A DNA stretch of 41,700 nucleotides from Chloroflexota bacterium (GCA_023473795.1 JAMCYS010000044.1:8737-50436); one strand, 5' to 3'; shown: positions 15,403 through 23,566, counted from the first letter of the stretch. Numbers and translations: made by a program. Notes: a model not told the origin generated them from the sequence alone.

Positions 15403-15965
15403 CCGACCTGCGGCAGGAGACATCGGTGATCGTGGACGAGCTGCGCCACCGAGCTAACCTGGGCTACGTGGCCCGGGGCGTGGGCGGCAGGGTCGGCGAG
15501 CGGGCCGAGACAATGGCCAGCGACCTCAGTCGCCGCGCCGAGATGCTGGCGGGGGAGGTCGGCGACTCTTTGCCGGAGCCGGTGCGACGCAACTCGTCGA
15601 TCTTCGGCGGGGCGCTCTTGGGCGTGCTGGCGGCGCTCGGCCTCTTCACTTTCACCAGTATCCGGGAGGCCCGAGAGTCGAGTCTGTCCGACAAGATCGG
15701 CGATAGGCTATTCGATTCTGCCGATCTTGCCCGCGAGCAGGCCGCGCGGCTAAGCAAGAACGTGCGCGGCGCCATGCGGCAAGCGCAAACCACGCGCGGC
15801 GTGCGCGTGAGCGTAGCGAAGGAGAACGACGGGATGCTGAAGCGACTACTCTGGATAGGCCTGGTCAGCGTGATGGGCGCCCTGGGAGCCATGCTGTTCC
15901 AGCGGATGACCGCGGCAGCCTGGCGCCGAACTATGCACGAGGAGCCGCCCAAGAAGTCAGTTTGA
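15366..15965 (+). CDS. DUF3618 domain protein
   Basis: 199 residues. The N-terminus has the DUF3618 helix pattern (IAEEIADLRQETSVIVDELRHRANLG). A coiled helical region follows, with a membrane helix at about 77-97 (SIFGGALLGVLAALGLFTFT) and a second at about 160-182 (LLWIGLVSVMGALGAMLFQRM). In many bacteria DUF3618 genes follow a holin-like DUF1469 gene and a YqjD-like gene; the module is thought to anchor proteins at the membrane, but its function is undefined. AAGGAGGATG inside the previous gene supplies the ribosome-binding site. A terminator follows. Confidence 0.82.
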   Translation: MGQTPDNIAEEIADLRQETSVIVDELRHRANLGYVARGVGGRVGERAETMASDLSRRAEMLAGEVGDSLPEPVRRNSSIFGGALLGVLAALGLFTFTSIREARESSLSDKIGDRLFDSADLAREQAARLSKNVRGAMRQAQTTRGVRVSVAKENDGMLKRLLWIGLVSVMGALGAMLFQRMTAAAWRRTMHEEPPKKSV

Positions 15966-15985
15966 GCTGTCCTTGCCAGACATCA

Positions 15986-16010
15986 ACCGCCCGGCGTGCT
16001 GCCGGGCGGT
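15986..16010 (+). terminator. Terminator after DUF3618
   Basis: Perfect 10-bp stem ACCGCCCGGC / GCCGGGCGGT with a 5-base loop, followed by CTTTCTT. It lies 20 bases after the DUF3618 stop. Confidence 0.85.
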
Positions 16011-16063
16011 CTTTCTTGGGTCCATGGCCAGGCCCCCCGAGTCCTGCCCGACACGGGCGCATC

Positions 16064-16183
16064 TTTGGAGTGCGCAGGCTTGCCCCCCCTGTCGGGGACA
16101 AAGCCTGCGCTTTCGCGGGCGGCGGCTCGCCGCCGCCCCATCAGACTGTTCTCGAAAGCGGCGGCAAGCCGCCTCACTCCAAA
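16064..16183. repeat. Composite intergenic repeat, copy 1
   Basis: The 372-base gap 15966-16337 holds the terminator above, this element, and a -10 box. The element is bounded by a 9-bp inverted repeat TTTGGAGTG (16064-16072) / CACTCCAAA (16175-16183). Inside are a 10-bp stem GCGCAGGCTT / AAGCCTGCGC (16072-16110), a GGGCGGCGG / CCGCCGCCC hairpin and a GCGGCGGCAAGCCGC hairpin. The same motifs recur at 29612-29719, so it is a dispersed, structured repeat. Confidence 0.7.
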
Positions 16184-16337
16184 ACGAGGCGCCGCCGGTC
16201 GCCGCCACAAGGAATGCCCATCTTCACCAGTAATTCTGGCCCGCGCTGGTCAGTACCAATGTCCTCCTCATTACTCCTGTCACATCCAGCTCCGCGGCGG
16301 TGTTCTATAATCGCTAACGGAACCTGGAGGAGAAGAC

Positions 16338-16916
16338 TTGGAGGCGTCGCTATTGCTCACCCCGTCTGATGCCCTGCTACTCGAGGGCCTGGCAAAGGGC
16401 GATGAAGCCTCGTTCGACGCGCTCTTCCTGCGTTACTATCCGCGGGTCTACGGTGTCGCCTTTCGCTTCCTGGGCGACCGCGATGAGGCCGAGGACGTGG
16501 CGCAGGAGGTCTTCCTCAAGCTGCACGGGCGGCACTTCAGGCCGAGGGAGCAGCAGCTGGCAGGCTGGCTGTATCGGGTAGGCCTCAACCTCTGCCGCAA
16601 CCGGGAGCGAGGCAGCTCGCGCCGGCAGCGGCGAGAGGAGACGGCGACGACGGAGGCCAGACTGCTCGGCCAGGACCTGGAGCCAGACCCAGCCGGGGAG
16701 GCGGTCCGCGCCGAGGAACGGGCCCTGGTGCGCCGGGCTCTGGCCGAGTTGCCCGAGCGCTCGCGGCATATCCTGCTGCTGCGCCAATCTGGCCTTTCCT
16801 ACGCCGAGGTTGCCGCGGTAATGGGGATTGCACCCGGTTCCGTGGGCACGCTCCTGGCGAGGGCCGAGGAGCGGTTTCGCGAGCGCTACCTGGCGCTGAG
16901 TCGCGAGGAGGACTGA
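16338..16916 (+). CDS. ECF-family RNA polymerase sigma factor
   Basis: 192 residues from a TTG start with GGAGGAG 6 bases upstream. The sigma-2 domain lies at about 22-90 (ALFLRYYPRVYGVAFRFLGDRDEAEDVAQEVFLKL, -10 recognition), then an Arg-rich linker, and sigma-4 at about 130-190 (LPERSRHILLLRQSGLSYAEVAAVMGIAPGSVGTLLARAEERF, helix-turn-helix for the -35 element). It is followed after 2 bases by its putative zinc anti-sigma gene, the classic ECF pair. A perfect TATAAT (16306-16311) lies upstream without a recognisable housekeeping -35. Confidence 0.93.
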   Translation: MEASLLLTPSDALLLEGLAKGDEASFDALFLRYYPRVYGVAFRFLGDRDEAEDVAQEVFLKLHGRHFRPREQQLAGWLYRVGLNLCRNRERGSSRRQRREETATTEARLLGQDLEPDPAGEAVRAEERALVRRALAELPERSRHILLLRQSGLSYAEVAAVMGIAPGSVGTLLARAEERFRERYLALSREED

Positions 16917-16918
16917 AC

Positions 16919-18079
16919 ATGGAGTGTTTGGACGCGGGGAGTCTGCGCGCCTACCTGGACGAGGAACTGGCGCCTGGCCAAAGGGCGGCAGCGGCCGCCC
17001 ACCTGGATCAGTGCCCCGCGTGCCGGCAGGAGCTGGCGCAGCTGGCGGCTCAGCGGGAGGCGGCGGGCACGGCGCTGGCCGCGCTTGCCCCAGGCGAGGG
17101 CGAGGCGTCCCCGCCGGTCGTCGCCTTGCGGGCCTGGCGCCAGCGCCGGGCCGCGCGCACTGGGCTTTGGCAGAGAATGCAGGGAGGTGTTACCGCGATG
17201 AGCGAGGGTTCTTGGTGGCGCAGCTGGCGGTCCGCCGCGGCGGCGCTGGCTCTGGTGGTGATCGTCGCCGGTGTGGTTTTGACGCCGGCCGGCACGGTGC
17301 TGGGCGATTGGCTCTCCGTCTTCCGGGCGGAGAAGTTTGCCCCGGTGACAATCGATCCATCCAAGATGGACACGGCGAACGCGCCCAAGCTCGACCCGTC
17401 CCAGATGGGCGAGTTCAAGGTCAAGGTGGAGCCGCAGCACAAGCAGGTGGCGGACCTGGGCGCCGCGCAGGGGACGGTTGATTTCAAGTTGCGCAGCCTC
17501 AAATCCGTGCCCGCGGGGCTGGCCGCCCAGCCGGGAGTTTTCACGAATACGACCGGCGACTTGACCTACGTGTTCGACCTGGCCAAGACGAAGGCGGCGT
17601 TGGCGGCGCAGGGCATCAACGTGCAGTTGCCGGCCGACCTCGACGGCGCCACCGTGCGCGTCTACGTGCCGGCGTCGGTGCAGCTGCTGTACAAGGGCGG
17701 TAGCGGCAGCGAGAGCGGCCTGTTCTTCTACCAGGGGCGCAGCCCCACGCTGGAGCTGCCGGGGGCGCTGGATACGCCGCAGATGCGCGACCTGTTCTTC
17801 CAGCTCTCCGGACTGCCGCCCGAGCTGATCGACCAGCTGAAGGCGATGAGCCAGTCGAATACGACCGTGCCGGTGCCGGTGTTGAAGGGTGACTCCTCGC
17901 GGACGGTCACGGTGGACGGCACGCAGGGGCTGCTGGTGGACCACAAGCCGACCATGGCCGGCGACAACGCCCCGGCCGGGAGTTACCTGGTTTGGCAGAA
18001 GGACGGCGTGGTCTACCTGCTCGGCGGCACGGTCTCCGCGTCCGACCTGCAGGCCGCTGCCAACGCCCTGCAGCCGTAA
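16919..18079 (+). CDS. Zinc anti-sigma factor with extracytoplasmic domain
   Basis: 386 residues. The N-terminal ZAS domain has H28-x3-C32-x2-C35 (HLDQCPAC), the signature that binds the sigma factor. After a linker, one membrane helix lies at about 105-124 (SAAAALALVVIVAGVVLTPAG). The 260-residue outer part contains repeated hydrophobic strands and a C-terminal segment (SYLVWQKDGVVYLLGGTVSASDLQAAANAL) that resembles DUF4367-like sensor tails. This implies that the signal is outside the membrane. The gene begins 2 bases after the sigma stop. What it senses is unknown. Confidence 0.85.
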   Translation: MECLDAGSLRAYLDEELAPGQRAAAAAHLDQCPACRQELAQLAAQREAAGTALAALAPGEGEASPPVVALRAWRQRRAARTGLWQRMQGGVTAMSEGSWWRSWRSAAAALALVVIVAGVVLTPAGTVLGDWLSVFRAEKFAPVTIDPSKMDTANAPKLDPSQMGEFKVKVEPQHKQVADLGAAQGTVDFKLRSLKSVPAGLAAQPGVFTNTTGDLTYVFDLAKTKAALAAQGINVQLPADLDGATVRVYVPASVQLLYKGGSGSESGLFFYQGRSPTLELPGALDTPQMRDLFFQLSGLPPELIDQLKAMSQSNTTVPVPVLKGDSSRTVTVDGTQGLLVDHKPTMAGDNAPAGSYLVWQKDGVVYLLGGTVSASDLQAAANALQP

Positions 18080-18101
18080 GCCGCGGCTAGTCTCCCCACG
18101 T

Positions 18102-18145
18102 GGTAGCGAGAAGGCGAGGGTTCCTGCCCTCGCCTTCTCGCTACC
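18102..18145. repeat. 19-bp perfect inverted repeat after anti-sigma gene
   Basis: Arms 18102-18120 and 18127-18145 are exact reverse complements with loop TTCCTG. The element begins 22 bases after the anti-sigma stop. There is no T tract on either side, so it is an atypical terminator, perhaps an mRNA 3'-end stabiliser or a repeat-family member. Confidence 0.7.
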
Positions 18146-18375
18146 GGGACGGCGCGCTGTGCGAAGGCGAGGAACGGAGAGCGGACTGACCCCCTAGCCG
18201 GGGGCAGCTTGGTCCGCACTGCGAACGGCACAGCCCCCACGTTTGTAGTGAGGGCTTTAGCCCTTTCCGGCTTCGGCCGAGGCCCCCGCGCTTCGGGTCC
18301 GAAGCCCGAGGCTACGCCCCCTGCCGGAGCGCGGCGCGCTGGCGCCACTTTCAACCGGGCCTCGCTCTTGGTCCC
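18146..18375. repeat. Hairpin-rich convergent intergenic region
   Basis: No gene is visible here. It contains three nested inverted repeats: GCTGTGC/GCACAGC (18156-18162 / 18228-18234), GCGGAC/GTCCGC (18181-18186 / 18212-18217) and CCCCC/GGGGG (18190-18194 / 18200-18204). They are followed by AGGGCTTTAGCCCT and CTTCGGGTCCGAAG hairpins. The region separates the anti-sigma gene from the SpoIID gene, which converge. It could be dispersed repeats or a small structured RNA. Confidence 0.5.
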
Positions 18376-20202
18376 CTACTTCACCACGTAAGGCAGGTGT
18401 GTCTTGTAGATGTGGTCCGTGGAGATCAGGCGCTGCCAGGCGCAGTAAGGGCCTTCGCCGGCGGAGTTGCGCCCGCGCACGTGCCACTGGTACGCGCCGA
18501 CGGGCAGGTTGCCCACCGCCCAAGACGCGCTGCTGGACCAGTCTCTCGTCAACGTGCTACTGGGGCCGGAAAGCTCCGCATAGTACTCCGCCGCGACCCC
18601 TTGCCAGGTCAGGGTGACGACGGCCGAGGACAAGACCAGGGCGCCGTTGGCGGGGCTCAGCGGCGTCGGTGCTGGCAGCGTGAGGTCGATGCCGGTGTAG
18701 TAGTGTCTCAGGATGTCGGCGTAGCCAAGGCCACGGGCGGCCATGCCCTCGGCCCCGCGCTGGCACATGCCTACACCGTGACCGTAGCCGCCGGCGTACG
18801 CGGTGACGGAGACTAGCAGTCCCGTGGTTGGGTTGTGCTCGAGAATCATATTGCTGCTGCGCTGCACGGTCGCCCCGACGTCGTTTCGCAGCACTTTGCG
18901 CACGTTGTAATCGCCGTTGATTTCCCAGCAGCTACCGGCTGTGTTGACAAACCTCAGAGTCTTGATCTTGCCGGAAACGCCTCTCGCCATTACGCGCAAC
19001 TCTTGCAGCGTGCCAAACTGATTGGGATCAAATGGTGGCGACGGGTTCGCAGTTGGCAGGTAGGCTCTAATTAGGGCCTCCAGCTGGGCACGCGTCCACG
19101 TCACAGTCCAGCGATAGTTGGAGTTTGCTGCGGTCCGGCTTCCGTCGCAAAACGACGGCACCTGGGTGGCGGTGGCCTTCCAGAAGACGGTGGCTAGGTT
19201 GCCGTCTGATAGATCAGGATAGCTGCCATCGTCGTAGCAGCGCACGCCGTGCAAGTAAGGGACCTGGCTGCCCGTGTAAACGTTCGCATTGTCTTCGGTG
19301 TGCCCGCCGCAGGTGGAAGAGTACATCGCGCTGATAACGCTACCCGCATACGTCGCCACCACCCCGCGAGTGTCGTTTACCGCCTGCCTGGTGCTATCCC
19401 ACTCCTTCGGGTAACCGTAGTAGATCTGGCAGCTGGTCGAATCACAGAGGCTGACGGCGGCGCCGTCCCACCTGCTGGCCGCGTAGCAGCGCGCCGCTAC
19501 CGCCTGCGCCTTTAGCGCCTCTAACGGATAGCCCGACGGCATCTCCCCGGGCACGACACCGTAGAGGTACTTCTCCAATGGGTCGGCGAACCAGTTGGGG
19601 TCGAGGACGTTCGTGACCTTGACCTTGCCCGCCGTGCTGGAGACTGCGACCTCCAGATAGCCCCGGTAAGTGGCGGCGTAGCCGTAATGGCTGGCATTGG
19701 TGACCTGAACGTGCTGGCTATCGTGTTGGGTGGGATCAAGCGGCTGCACCAGCACAGGGCCGGTGTAGGTGCTACCCAGAACGACGTTGTCCCGGAGCAC
19801 CCGCAGCTTGCCCGAGTTATTGGTATTGGTGATGCTGTAGCCCGCGCCGGCCGCCGCATTACTAGCGATAACTGCGTTGGTCGCTTTATCCACGAGGTCG
19901 AACGTGCCATCGGCCGTGACCCAGGCGTCGTCGTGGTCCTGGCTGGCGAAATCGGTCGTGCTGATGGTGACGCGGGTCAGCAGGTTGGAGATGTTGCCCA
20001 GGTCGACCACCGCCAGGGCACGTACGGTCTCTAGATCGGCGAGGTTGCTCTCCACCACGATGGGGCCGCCGCAAGCCGCCGAGCAGGCGGTGTCGATCGC
20101 CGGTGGGGGTGTCTGGGCCGACGCCGTCTGCAGGGCGCGCACAGTGCCGGCCAGGGCCAGGCCGGCCCCGACCAGGAAGGCTCGCCGCGTCAGCCGCCGC
20201 AT
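18376..20202 (-). CDS. Secreted SpoIID/LytB-domain protein
   Basis: 608 residues from ATG 20202 (GGGAGGGG upstream). The N-terminus is a Tat-type signal (RRLTRRAFLVGAGLALAG) ending near the AQ at 29-30. A beta-rich region precedes the SpoIID core (YLEVAVSS, EKYLYGVVPGEMPSGYPLEALKAQAVAARCYA), and the closing motif GYGHGVGMCQRGAEGMAARG lies near 470-490. SpoIID proteins are lytic transglycosylases or amidase enhancers acting on denuded peptidoglycan. A C-terminal Fn3-like segment ends in HLPYVVK, a type of terminal tail frequent in Chloroflexota secreted proteins. A longer open frame upstream overlaps the SRP promoter and is rejected. Confidence 0.88.
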   Translation of the reverse strand: MRRLTRRAFLVGAGLALAGTVRALQTASAQTPPPAIDTACSAACGGPIVVESNLADLETVRALAVVDLGNISNLLTRVTISTTDFASQDHDDAWVTADGTFDLVDKATNAVIASNAAAGAGYSITNTNNSGKLRVLRDNVVLGSTYTGPVLVQPLDPTQHDSQHVQVTNASHYGYAATYRGYLEVAVSSTAGKVKVTNVLDPNWFADPLEKYLYGVVPGEMPSGYPLEALKAQAVAARCYAASRWDGAAVSLCDSTSCQIYYGYPKEWDSTRQAVNDTRGVVATYAGSVISAMYSSTCGGHTEDNANVYTGSQVPYLHGVRCYDDGSYPDLSDGNLATVFWKATATQVPSFCDGSRTAANSNYRWTVTWTRAQLEALIRAYLPTANPSPPFDPNQFGTLQELRVMARGVSGKIKTLRFVNTAGSCWEINGDYNVRKVLRNDVGATVQRSSNMILEHNPTTGLLVSVTAYAGGYGHGVGMCQRGAEGMAARGLGYADILRHYYTGIDLTLPAPTPLSPANGALVLSSAVVTLTWQGVAAEYYAELSGPSSTLTRDWSSSASWAVGNLPVGAYQWHVRGRNSAGEGPYCAWQRLISTDHIYKTHLPYVVK

Positions 20203-20268
20203 CTTCCCCTCCCGATCATCCCTTCCCCAAACGCACGCAGCGGCGCTTGCCCGGGGTGCACGTGGCCA

Positions 20269-20298
20269 AGGATACGGTTCGCAAACTAAGGCTGTCAA
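20269..20298 (-). promoter_or_regulatory. Promoter of the SpoIID gene
   Basis: TTGACA (20298-20293), an 18-base spacer, and TATCCT (20274-20269) on the minus strand. The leader to the ATG at 20202 would be about 60 bases. Confidence 0.65.
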
Positions 20299-20375
20299 TA
20301 GCCCTAATTCTCTAGACAGTAGACCCCTGTCACGGTCCTGGACCTTCCCCCCAGAGACCAAGAGACCAAGCGGGC

Positions 20376-20405
20376 TTGACAAAATCGTGCCCCATCGTTT
20401 AGACT
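20376..20405 (+). promoter_or_regulatory. Promoter of the SRP RNA
   Basis: Perfect TTGACA (20376-20381), an 18-base spacer, and TAGACT (20400-20405). The predicted start at 20411-20413 coincides with the first paired base of the SRP RNA, which supports both calls. Confidence 0.8.
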
Positions 20406-20412
20406 GATCCTT

Positions 20413-20682
20413 GGCCGTGCTAGATGGGGAGCTAGCGGTGCCCTGTAACCCGCAAACCGCTATAGCGGGGTTGAATTCCCGCCGGAGGCGGTTCGTCCAA
20501 CGGGACTGCTAGTACCGAGTGGTGTTGAGGATTGGGTCCTGCGCGGCAGAAGTCCATGAACCCCGCCAGGTTCGGAAGAAAGCAACGGTAAATGGAGCCT
20601 TCTGGGTGCCGCAGGGTCGCCTGGTCGGAGCCAACCGGGCTGGCAAGCTGGGTGGGCGGCTGTCGATGGTGGGTGCGCGGCC
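20413..20682 (+). ncRNA. ffs: Signal recognition particle RNA, large bacterial (scRNA) type
   Basis: About 270 bases, close to the 271 of Bacillus scRNA. The ends pair: GGCCGTGC (20413-20420) with GCGCGGCC (20675-20682). The 5' Alu-type domain has GCTAGATGGGGAGCTAGCGG and GTGCCCTGTAACCCGC, then CGCTATAGCGGGGTTGAATT. The helix-8 Ffh-binding region has GAACCCCGCCAGGTTCGGAA followed by GAAAGCAACGG, with a CGGAAG tetraloop, and GGGTGCCGCAGGGTCGCC closes it. The RNA binds Ffh and FtsY to target membrane proteins. Compared with the usual GGAAGGAAGCAGC loop, one base differs (GGAAGAAAGCAAC). Confidence 0.95.
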
Positions 20683-20762
20683 ATTAATTGTGCCCTGCTA
20701 GGGAGTAAGCGCCTACCCTACCTGCCAACCCCCGAATAACTCTACTAGGAGGTGGGCGATAA

Positions 20763-22502
20763 TTGTCAGAGGCGCCATCGGAACCACTGGGTGACGCCAC
20801 GGGCCGACACCCCGAGCCAAACGGCTGGCTCACCCTACTTCAGAATCGCGTCGTCCTCATCGGGGTCGCCGCGCTAGTTTTCGTAGCCTGCACGGCCGCT
20901 TTCTTCCTCACTCGTAAGACCATTACCGTCGTCGACGGATCCCGCCAAATGACGGTGGAAACCCACGCTACGACAGTTCAGTCCGCTTTGCGCGGGGCAC
21001 AGATGACACTCGACCCTGCCGATCTGGTGTTCCCTGGCTTGCAGACTCCCCTAGCGAATGGCTTGCGCGTCACCATCGAACGCGCGCGACCCGTCTACCT
21101 GGCCGCGGATGGGCAGGATCTGACTATTCGCACTCAAGCCAGCACCGTGGGCGAGACCCTGGCCCAGGCCGGCATCGCCCTGGCGCCCGAGGACCTAGTC
21201 CTGGCGCACGGCGAGCGCCTGGGTCTCGACACCTCGCTGGGCTACCTTGCCAGCCCGGTCCGCCTAGCCAGCGTCGGAGCCGCCGCCTTGGCCCGCGCCG
21301 TGCCCTCCACGCGCGGAGGGCGCCCCCAGGCGGTCGAGGGCGCGCCGGCGTCGGTCGAACTGACGGTGAAGCGGGCCGTGCCCATCACCGTGCACGACGG
21401 TGGGCTGCCAGTTGCCGTCAACACGGCTGCCGACACGGTCGGCGAGGCGCTGCGTGGCGCCGGCATCAACGTCTACCTGGCCGACGTGGTGCGGCCGGCG
21501 GTGGAGACGCCGGTCACGGCCAACATGCACGTCTACATCGAGCGTTCTAAGTCGGTGACTATAGCGTCCGACGACACGGACATCGCCCCGCAGGGCAGTT
21601 TCGTCACCCGCACTCGCCGTGACTCGTTCGCTCAGTTGCTGGCGGACGAGGGCATCGCGCTGAACGGCCGCGAATCTTTCACCCCGGCCCTCGACAGCGT
21701 CATCGCCCACGGCTCTATGATCTCCATTCGTCGGTACCGGCCTTTCCAGGTGGAGGTGGACGGCGGAGTGGTAGCCGGCAAGACGAAGCAAGCCACGGTG
21801 CGGGAGGCGCTGGCCGACGTCAAGGTCAACTTGGGGCCGCTCGACAAGATCAACCCCGGCCTGGACGCCCAGCCGCAGGACGACATGGTCATCAAGGTCA
21901 CGCGCGTGAAAGAGGTCACCGTGGAGGAGGACGAGGCGATCCCCTTCGAGAGCTTCGTGCGACCCAGCGCGGAGATCGAGCTCGACCACACCGGCTATCA
22001 GGAGGGCGAGTCGGGCGTACTGCGCCATCAGTACAACGTGACCTATGAGAATGGCCTGCCGGTGAGCAAGGTGGAGACTAAGCAGTGGGTGGCGAAAGAG
22101 CCGGTGCCGGAGATCTCGTTCTACGGGACCAAGATCGTGCTGCGCGACCTGGACACGCCCAACGGGGTGGTTAAGTACTGGCGTAAGATAGAGGTTCTGG
22201 CGACCTACTACCACAACAGCACCTGCGGCAAGAGCCCCGACGATCCCTACTACGGCATCACCCGCGCTGGCACCCAGACCCACAAGGGCGTCATCGCCGT
22301 CGATCCCAACGTTATTCCGCTCTGGGCTAAGGTGTACGTGCCCGGCCTGGGCGTGGCTTCGGCCGAAGACACGGGCGGCGGCATCAAGGGCAGGCACATC
22401 GACGTCTACATGCCGGAAGGTGACAGCAGCTGGGGGGTGCGCTACGTGACCGTATACCTGCTCACCCCGGTTCCCAATTCGTACCCAGCGCGCCTGCCCT
22501 AG
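20763..22502 (+). CDS. YabE-like protein: DUF348 repeats, G5 domain, 3D domain
   Basis: 579 residues from a TTG with AGGAGGTG 9 bases upstream. One membrane helix lies at about 31-50 (VVLIGVAALVFVACTAAFFL). Ubiquitin-like DUF348 repeats follow (TVVDGSRQMTVETHATTVQSAL, PITVHDGGLPVAVNTAADTVGEAL, FQVEVDGGVVAGKTKQATVREAL), then a G5 region (about 375-440). The C-terminal 3D domain (about 475-575) has the DTGGGIKGRHIDVYM motif with its three Asp residues, as in cell-wall lytic Rpf/Sps/YabE proteins. It is placed just before rsmA, as yabE is in Bacillus. It is probably a surface peptidoglycan hydrolase. Confidence 0.88.
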   Translation: MSEAPSEPLGDATGRHPEPNGWLTLLQNRVVLIGVAALVFVACTAAFFLTRKTITVVDGSRQMTVETHATTVQSALRGAQMTLDPADLVFPGLQTPLANGLRVTIERARPVYLAADGQDLTIRTQASTVGETLAQAGIALAPEDLVLAHGERLGLDTSLGYLASPVRLASVGAAALARAVPSTRGGRPQAVEGAPASVELTVKRAVPITVHDGGLPVAVNTAADTVGEALRGAGINVYLADVVRPAVETPVTANMHVYIERSKSVTIASDDTDIAPQGSFVTRTRRDSFAQLLADEGIALNGRESFTPALDSVIAHGSMISIRRYRPFQVEVDGGVVAGKTKQATVREALADVKVNLGPLDKINPGLDAQPQDDMVIKVTRVKEVTVEEDEAIPFESFVRPSAEIELDHTGYQEGESGVLRHQYNVTYENGLPVSKVETKQWVAKEPVPEISFYGTKIVLRDLDTPNGVVKYWRKIEVLATYYHNSTCGKSPDDPYYGITRAGTQTHKGVIAVDPNVIPLWAKVYVPGLGVASAEDTGGGIKGRHIDVYMPEGDSSWGVRYVTVYLLTPVPNSYPARLP

Positions 22503-22525
22503 CAGCCAACTTGGTCAAGCCCCTG

Positions 22526-22547
22526 GGGCCGGCGGCAGCGCCGGCCC
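22526..22547 (+). terminator. Terminator after yabE-like gene
   Basis: Perfect 9-bp stem GGGCCGGCG / CGCCGGCCC with loop GCAG, followed by TTTCATTTT. It lies 24 bases downstream of the stop. Confidence 0.85.
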
Positions 22548-22594
22548 TTTCATTTTGGTAGACTGAAAGTAGAATAGATGCCCGGGAGGAAAGG

Positions 22595-23566
22595 GTGAAC
22601 GAGAGCGAGAACGGCCACCGGTCTGGCCCAGAGGCCTGGGACACGGTCGACTTCGACGGCCAGCCCGCGGCCCGGGAGAGCGATATCCGGCGGGCCCCGC
22701 CGTCGGTGCGCCAGCTGCTGCGCCGCTATGGCTTCAAGCCGCGCAAGAAGTTGGGCCAGAACTTCCTCGTGGAAGAGGATATCCTCGACCGCATCGCCGA
22801 CGTGGCCGACCTGGTGCCCGGCGACCAGGTGTTGGAGGTTGGTCCGGGCCTGGGCACGCTCACGATGCGCCTGGCCCAGCGGGCCGGCCACGTCTTGGCC
22901 GTGGAGCTCGACTCCGACCTGGCCCGCATCGTCGGCGAGACGACCGCCGACTATCCCAACGTCACGGTCGCAAACGAGGACATCCTGCACTTTGCCGTTT
23001 GCGCCCACTTCGGCCCGCGCGCCTTCAAGTTGGTGGGCAACCTGCCGTACTATGTCACCTCGCCCATTCTGCGTTACTTTCTGGAGAACCCTTGCCCGCC
23101 GTCTCTGCTGGTGTTGATGCTGCAGCGCGAGGTGGCGGAGCGCATTCTCGCCGGGCCGGGCGAAATGAGCTTACTGGCGGTGAGCGTGCAGCTTTATGCC
23201 GAACCGCGCCTGGTGCAGCTCGTGGACGCCGGCGCCTTCTTCCCGCCGCCCAAGGTCGACTCGGCCGTGGTTCGCCTCGACCTGCTGCCCCGGCCGGCCG
23301 TGGACGTGAATAGCGAGCGTTTCTTCTCCGTCGTCGCGGCGGGCTTCTCCCAGCCGCGTAAGCAGCTGCATAACACCCTCTCGCAGCGCTTCTGGATGCA
23401 ACCCGGCCAGGCCAGCGAGCTGCTGCACGTGGTGGGCATCGACCCCAAGCGCCGGGCACAGACGCTCAGCCTGGAGGAGTGGGCCGAGCTCACTCGTGTG
23501 TTCGAGCGCGCCGGCGTGCTCAAGACGGGCGAGGCCGGCGGGGGAGGCGAACCATCCGCCGGGTAA
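22595..23566 (+). CDS. rsmA: 16S rRNA adenine-1518/1519 dimethyltransferase
   Basis: 323 residues from GTG 22595 (GGGAGGAAAGG upstream). An N-terminal extension of about 45 residues precedes the family start (GFKPRKKLGQNFLVEEDILDRI). The SAM-binding motif is VLEVGPGLGTLT, the acidic residue is in VLAVELDSDLA, and the catalytic motif is NLPYYVTSPIL. The C-terminal part has FFPPPKVDSAVVRLD and FSQPRKQLHNTLS. The enzyme (KsgA) dimethylates two adenines in helix 45 during late 30S assembly. Its 3' end overlaps the presumed start region of ispE. Confidence 0.96.
   Translation: MNESENGHRSGPEAWDTVDFDGQPAARESDIRRAPPSVRQLLRRYGFKPRKKLGQNFLVEEDILDRIADVADLVPGDQVLEVGPGLGTLTMRLAQRAGHVLAVELDSDLARIVGETTADYPNVTVANEDILHFAVCAHFGPRAFKLVGNLPYYVTSPILRYFLENPCPPSLLVLMLQREVAERILAGPGEMSLLAVSVQLYAEPRLVQLVDAGAFFPPPKVDSAVVRLDLLPRPAVDVNSERFFSVVAAGFSQPRKQLHNTLSQRFWMQPGQASELLHVVGIDPKRRAQTLSLEEWAELTRVFERAGVLKTGEAGGGGEPSAG

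Noticed and set aside
15001-15965. Holin-family call as evidence for a prophage
   Set aside because: No endolysin, capsid, portal, integrase or att site is present. This DUF1469/DUF3618 pair is an ordinary chromosomal module.
20203-20382. 60-residue N-terminal extension of the SpoIID protein
   Set aside because: It covers the gene's own promoter and reaches the SRP RNA -35 box. The Tat signal begins at 20202 with a ribosome-binding site.
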